From positions 124,001 through 188,000 of the forward strand of contig JANTQA010000038.1 in the NCBI GenBank assembly GCA_027625915.1: a stretch of 64,000 bases of DNA, in the 5' to 3' direction. Shown one piece after another: positions 60,022 to 64,000 of this stretch (position 1 is the stretch's first letter; the number at the start of each line of letters is the position of its first letter). Source of the DNA: Anaeramoeba flamelloides (Eukaryota; Metamonada; Anaeramoebidae). A program made the translations under genes and the position numbers. The notes beneath the pieces were generated by a model. That model saw nothing but the letters and a program-made list of their open reading frames with translations, searched no databases and was not told the origin of the DNA.

Positions 60022-62076
60022 TTAGAATAATCCTCCAGGTGTTATTCCTAATTCTTCCAAATCTTTTATTAATTCTGTAATTTTTTTAACCCATTTTTTT
60101 TTTTGATTGATTGATTTACAATAAATTGTATAAACCTTTTGGCTATTGTAAGGGATTAGTTGGAAAGGGAACATGTTTTTTTCCTTTTTTGGTTCTCTAA
60201 TTATTGCATGTGACAGTTTGATATGACCCTTATATTGGAATTTCCCCTTGCCACGTGTACTTTTAGCATATAAGAGCAGGTCATTAAAAAGCCAAAAGTT
60301 TCTTTCTTGGATTCTTTTCACTGATTTTTTTTTCAAAACACCTTCCCAGATGAATTTCCTTTTGGGTGTAATTAATTGTATGACTTTATCTAAACCAGAA
60401 ATTCTGGTATTTAAATCCAAAATAAATTTTTTTTTTTCGACTAGTTTTTTTTTTTCGTTTACATAGGCCGCGATTTTTTCAAGTTTAGTATAAGACTTGG
60501 CAAGGTCTGGGTAATCTTCATAAGTCTTTTCAGTGCCCTTTAAAATTTCCTTAATAATTAAAGGATATTTACACACCCTTTGCACAGGCTTTATCAAAAA
60601 ATCCAATAAGCTTAATTTTTTAACTTGTGGGATTTTTTCACGATCCTTTTCAAATTTTTCAAATTTGGAGTTTTTCCTTATTTTGAAAACAATTTCAACA
60701 GCGTCGTCATAATTGGTGCAGTATTCGGTATAGGCCTTTAAATAATCTGCCATATTAAGGAAGATCAGACCAACATTTAATTTTGCCACGTCTTCGATTT
60801 CTGTTTTCTCTCCTCTCAATTCTTCCAATTGCTGCAGAATTTGTGTGTTCACCCCTGTGATCATCAGGATATGTGAAAAAATTCTTTTCAAATCTTCTGG
60901 ATCAACATATTGGTTCTCTTTCATCGGGTTATACCAATGGATTTGGATGGTATTCAGATCCCTTAAATATTCCTTTTCAGTTTCAATCAATTCGTTAATT
61001 GCATGCGCCCTTCTTTCCATATTGGTTTTTTTGCCAAAGGGTATTTCCTTTTGAATTTCCAAATTTGTGTTGCTTTCCTGTTGCGACAATTGCATTCTCT
61101 TTTTTTTAATATCCTCCGTGGTTAATTGCTGGTTGCCCTTAATTTTGATACCCACATCGAGCAATTTTTTCATTACATGCAATTTGATGCTCCTCTCCTG
61201 GAAATAAAACATATACCGTTCATTATCCTTCCGAATGAAGAATTCAATACCATTCTTTTGAAGATTATTATTCAGTTCGTTGCTATTGCTGCTATTGCTA
61301 TTATTGCTATTCTCGCCGCTGTTGGTATTTTTGTTGTTATTTGCATTTTCGAGATCTGCAATCATGGAAAACGATAATGAAATTTCAGATTGGAAGTGAT
61401 AGCGTTGCTTTTTTTTGTTTAATTTTGTTAATAATATTCGATCATTAAAAATAAAGATATAGATCGGAATAAACTTTCGAATAATTAATCTATTAATATT
61501 GCCATCCCACAACAGTACCCTTTTAGGGTTTACTAATTCATTCGGGTAGCCTTCGAGTTTGGAAGAAAGCTTTTTCAATTTTTGTTGATTATCATAAATA
61601 TATAACTTGGGCCTTGCCGCATTAACCAGTGGTACAACCAATTCATATATTTGATTTAATTTTTCATAGTCTGCCTTTTCTGGATCCGTATGATACTTTA
61701 TTGATTTTAAATTCGCCAAATATTGAAACATTAATGATAACGGCAAAGCAAAATAATCTAAAAATTGATCAGGTTCTGTTTCCTTTTCCAATTTTTGTGT
61801 TAACTTGCGGAATTTTAAGTTTCCCAATTTTAACCGATAAAAGAGATCAACAGATTTATCATAATGTTCAATAAAATATAAAAACTGTTTTGGTTGGAAA
61901 TCATGAAAGACAGAACTAATAATTTTATCACTAATATTTGTTGTATCATATTTCAAATCTTCAATGGCAGATAGAATTTTGGATTGAGATTCATAAATCT
62001 CTTGAATATTTAAAAATAATGAAGATAAAGTGTCTGGATCAAATAAACACGATTCTTTGATAGGTACATACCATTT
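60022..62076 (-). CDS. Tandem DH-PH RhoGEF, 5' exon(s) not in view
   Basis: The visible exon is 62076-60022: 684 codons plus stop, starting after AAAATAG with no ATG. It opens in mid-DH domain (KWYVPIKESCLFDPDTLSS, LFLNIQEIYESQSKILSAIE). DH1 is about 1-155 and PH1 about 175-312, the latter with an Asn/Ser-rich insert. DH2 is about 355-545 (NELIETEKEYLRDL, FLIKPVQRVCKYPLIIKEIL) and PH2 about 575-675 (WEGVLKKKS, RNFWLFNDLLLYAKS). DH domains exchange nucleotide on Rho/Rac GTPases and PH domains tune membrane contact. DH2 keeps the PVQR..KYPL helix that contacts the GTPase; in DH1 the same helix reads LPLSLMFQYL, so DH1 may be inactive. The layout resembles Trio/Kalirin-type tandem GEFs, but orthology is not implied. 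The start of DH1 must be in an upstream exon, beyond an intron of unknown length. Confidence 0.88.
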   Translation of the reverse strand, partial: KWYVPIKESCLFDPDTLSSLFLNIQEIYESQSKILSAIEDLKYDTTNISDKIISSVFHDFQPKQFLYFIEHYDKSVDLFYRLKLGNLKFRKLTQKLEKETEPDQFLDYFALPLSLMFQYLANLKSIKYHTDPEKADYEKLNQIYELVVPLVNAARPKLYIYDNQQKLKKLSSKLEGYPNELVNPKRVLLWDGNINRLIIRKFIPIYIFIFNDRILLTKLNKKKQRYHFQSEISLSFSMIADLENANNNKNTNSGENSNNSNSSNSNELNNNLQKNGIEFFIRKDNERYMFYFQERSIKLHVMKKLLDVGIKIKGNQQLTTEDIKKKRMQLSQQESNTNLEIQKEIPFGKKTNMERRAHAINELIETEKEYLRDLNTIQIHWYNPMKENQYVDPEDLKRIFSHILMITGVNTQILQQLEELRGEKTEIEDVAKLNVGLIFLNMADYLKAYTEYCTNYDDAVEIVFKIRKNSKFEKFEKDREKIPQVKKLSLLDFLIKPVQRVCKYPLIIKEILKGTEKTYEDYPDLAKSYTKLEKIAAYVNEKKKLVEKKKFILDLNTRISGLDKVIQLITPKRKFIWEGVLKKKSVKRIQERNFWLFNDLLLYAKSTRGKGKFQYKGHIKLSHAIIREPKKEKNMFPFQLIPYNSQKVYTIYCKSINQKKKWVKKITELIKDLEELGITPGGLF

Positions 62077-64000
62077 CTATTTTAATTATTTTAAAGAGAA
62101 TTAAGAGATCAAAATTATTTATTTTTTTGATTTATTAAATTTTTATTTTTTTGATTTATTAAATTTTTAATTTTATTTTATTATTATTTTTATTTTTTTT
62201 TTTATTATTATTTTCATTTTTATCTTTATTTTTTTTTTTCTATTTTAATGTATATTTTTATTTTGGTTTCAAAAAATACATTATATTTACAAAGATTTTA
62301 AACTCAAATAAATTTTTTTTTTTAATGACACAATTTTTTTTCACAATGGTCATTATAAAAATTTATAAAATAATAAATTACACATTAATTTTTAAAATAA
62401 ATAAAATCAAAAATATCTCATTTTTAATATTTGTTTTTAAATGATTTCTATTCACCTTTGTTTCAGAAATCTAATTTTTTAGATTCAAATTAGGATTTAT
62501 TATCTTTGATTTTTTGTGATAATTCGAAATGTAAAATATATTTTCAGAAAAAGAAAAATATCAAATTTTGTTCACTTTTAAAATTTAAATACTTGAAAAA
62601 TAACTGATTTTACAATTACTAAACAAAATTATTAGTCATCCATTTTTTCTGTTTTGGGGATCTTAGATTTGTAATTATGGATTTGGCATTGCTATGGTAT
62701 TTATTTAGAAGAAGGTGAATTATCCACCAATCAAAAAAAGCAGTGTTTTCATGATCTGTAATCGTTAATTATATAAATGTATGAATTCAAATAATCTTTA
62801 AAGATCCTCTTAAAGTAGAAAAACAATTATAGTTAATTTTTGTATTTTTAAAATAATGTTTTTTTTTTTTCTAAATCACAATTTAGGAATTCGGGCAAAC
62901 AAGAGGAACTAAAAACTCCTCCCTTAAACAATAAAAAAAAAAAATAATAATGTTTTTTTTTAAAACATCTTTGATAAATTGTTGAGAATAAGGTATTTCC
63001 AAAAAAGTGGGGAGGTTTTTTTAGATTTCAAATAATATTTTTTCTTTGTCGTTCTCTATGTAAACTAGTAATATAAAATTAAGTGGGATATTAATACTGA
63101 TTGAATCAGTACCTATTATATTTATTTCAAAAAATGTTTGATCAAAATATTTCCAAAAAATGAAAAAAAATTCGCACTTTATTTTGTAAAAACGAGTTGT
63201 CTTAAAATTTCAATAAAAAACTGGAAAAATGATAACCAAATGATAGCTTAAACAATAAAAATACTGTTATAAAGTTTTTCCATTCGGTTTGAAAATTTAT
63301 CAAGATTAAAATCCCTTGTAAAAAATTTACAATCACAAAAAGATTAATAAATCGTAATTTTCACATCTAAAAAATATCCTATATAATTGAGATCATAAAG
63401 TTTGATATCTTTTATTTTAGTAATGTCTTTCTAAACAAACATACTGAATAATTCTAAAGAATTAATTTAAAACAAATAGCAATTTTGAATATTTAAAGAG
63501 TTATATTTGGATTGATTTTATTTAAGATATTTTAAAATAAATTTTACCTGCTTTTTTGGAAATAGCTTAGAATTTTCTGATGTGGCAATATGGTAATTAA
63601 TTTTACATACCAATAAACATTTGTTTGGTGTCGAGATAATAAAAAAGGAAATTGAAAAAAAAAGGTTCAAAATTCGATTTTATGGCATTAGAGGATTTAA
63701 CGATATCTTTTTCAATCCGTGATAAAGTTTCAAAAATCGCGATAAAGCGAAAAAAATCGTGATTATTTTCATCAAATCGCGATATTCGATAAAATATCGA
63801 TATTTGATAATCTCTTGATATTAGGTACAAGTCGCGATATCCCTTAAAATCTTTACAATTATCTAAAAATATCGATAATTATCAAAATATCTGTATAAAA
63901 AATTAATTCGCGATATAATAGTTAATGGCTTTTAGGGCTAATTCAACAATCTTTTTAAAAAGAAAATTTTCTGTTTTATCAAAAAACAGATCCTTTAAAA
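62077..64000. other. Probable RhoGEF intron or upstream region
   Basis: No exon with the missing DH1 start is recognisable. AT-rich throughout, with a cluster of TCGCGATA/ATCGATA motifs at 63690-63930 described separately. The frame at 63603-63830 (-) lies over that cluster and is not a credible gene. Confidence 0.5.
63690..63930. repeat. Cluster of degenerate TATCGCGATA motifs
   Basis: In about 240 bp the self-complementary core TCGCGAT/ATCGCGAT occurs at least four times, with relatives ATCGTGAT, TATCGATA and ATCGATAA between them, in a region otherwise almost devoid of CG dinucleotides. It could be a decayed transposon end or a protein-binding array. Confidence 0.6.

Noticed and set aside
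1-64000. tRNA, rRNA, CRISPR arrays, bacterial promoters or operons
   Set aside because: I looked for tRNA T-loop sequences and regular spaced repeats and saw none; the introns and gene families show nuclear eukaryotic DNA, so bacterial features are not expected.

Overview
The window is nuclear DNA of a microbial eukaryote. It is strongly AT-rich, with long A/T runs, (TA)n tracts and Asn/Lys/Glu-rich low-complexity inserts inside proteins. Genes are split by GT..AG introns, some short (about 60-230 bp) and some kilobases long. The gene set (RGS-DUF547, RCC1-BTB-BTB, tandem DH-PH RhoGEF, Ras-like GTPase) resembles the signalling gene expansions of amoeboid protists, and I favour an Anaeramoeba-like organism (Metamonada). 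That placement is an inference from gene families, not something the sequence proves.

Layout. 1-746 (-): N-terminal part of an NBS1/nibrin homologue (FHA-BRCT-BRCT), cut by the window edge. 5246-10479 (-): RGS + DUF547 protein whose RGS domain is split by a 2.36 kb intron. 14.3-16.6 kb: decayed LINE with a MITE and foldback repeats. 18277-20301 (+): RCC1-BTB-BTB protein. 23.5-25.0 kb: TA-flanked terminal-inverted-repeat element. 28117-37392 (+): complete SIN3 corepressor in four exons, with introns of 3.4 and 2.1 kb that hold repeats. 39868-41595 (-): GINS subunit Psf3 with an ING-type PHD finger inserted between its two GINS domains. 46586-47562 (-): RBX1-type cullin RING subunit in four exons. 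51057-51665 (-): possible small three-exon gene of unknown function. 51.7-53.1 kb: decayed DNA transposon. 54699-56358 (+): Ras-like GTPase in five exons. 60022-62076 (-): tandem DH-PH RhoGEF whose 5' exon(s) are not in view.

How the genes relate. They do not form a pathway cluster, but two themes recur. One is chromatin and genome maintenance: NBS1, SIN3, Psf3-PHD and RBX1 (CRL ligases act on replication and repair proteins). The other is small-GTPase and G-protein signalling: RGS-DUF547, RCC1-BTB, Ras and RhoGEF. The most unusual object is the Psf3-PHD protein. It would give the replicative helicase accessory complex GINS a built-in reader of the histone H3 tail, and it lies tail-to-tail with SIN3, whose complexes in animals carry ING PHD proteins.

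The non-coding space carries several small repeat families: a ~197-bp palindromic Tc1/mariner-type MITE (six copies plus one half copy), ~0.5-1.5 kb TA-flanked inverted-repeat elements, hairpin-based foldbacks, and one isolated GC-richer perfect-looking palindrome. Several are nested and several sit in the long introns.
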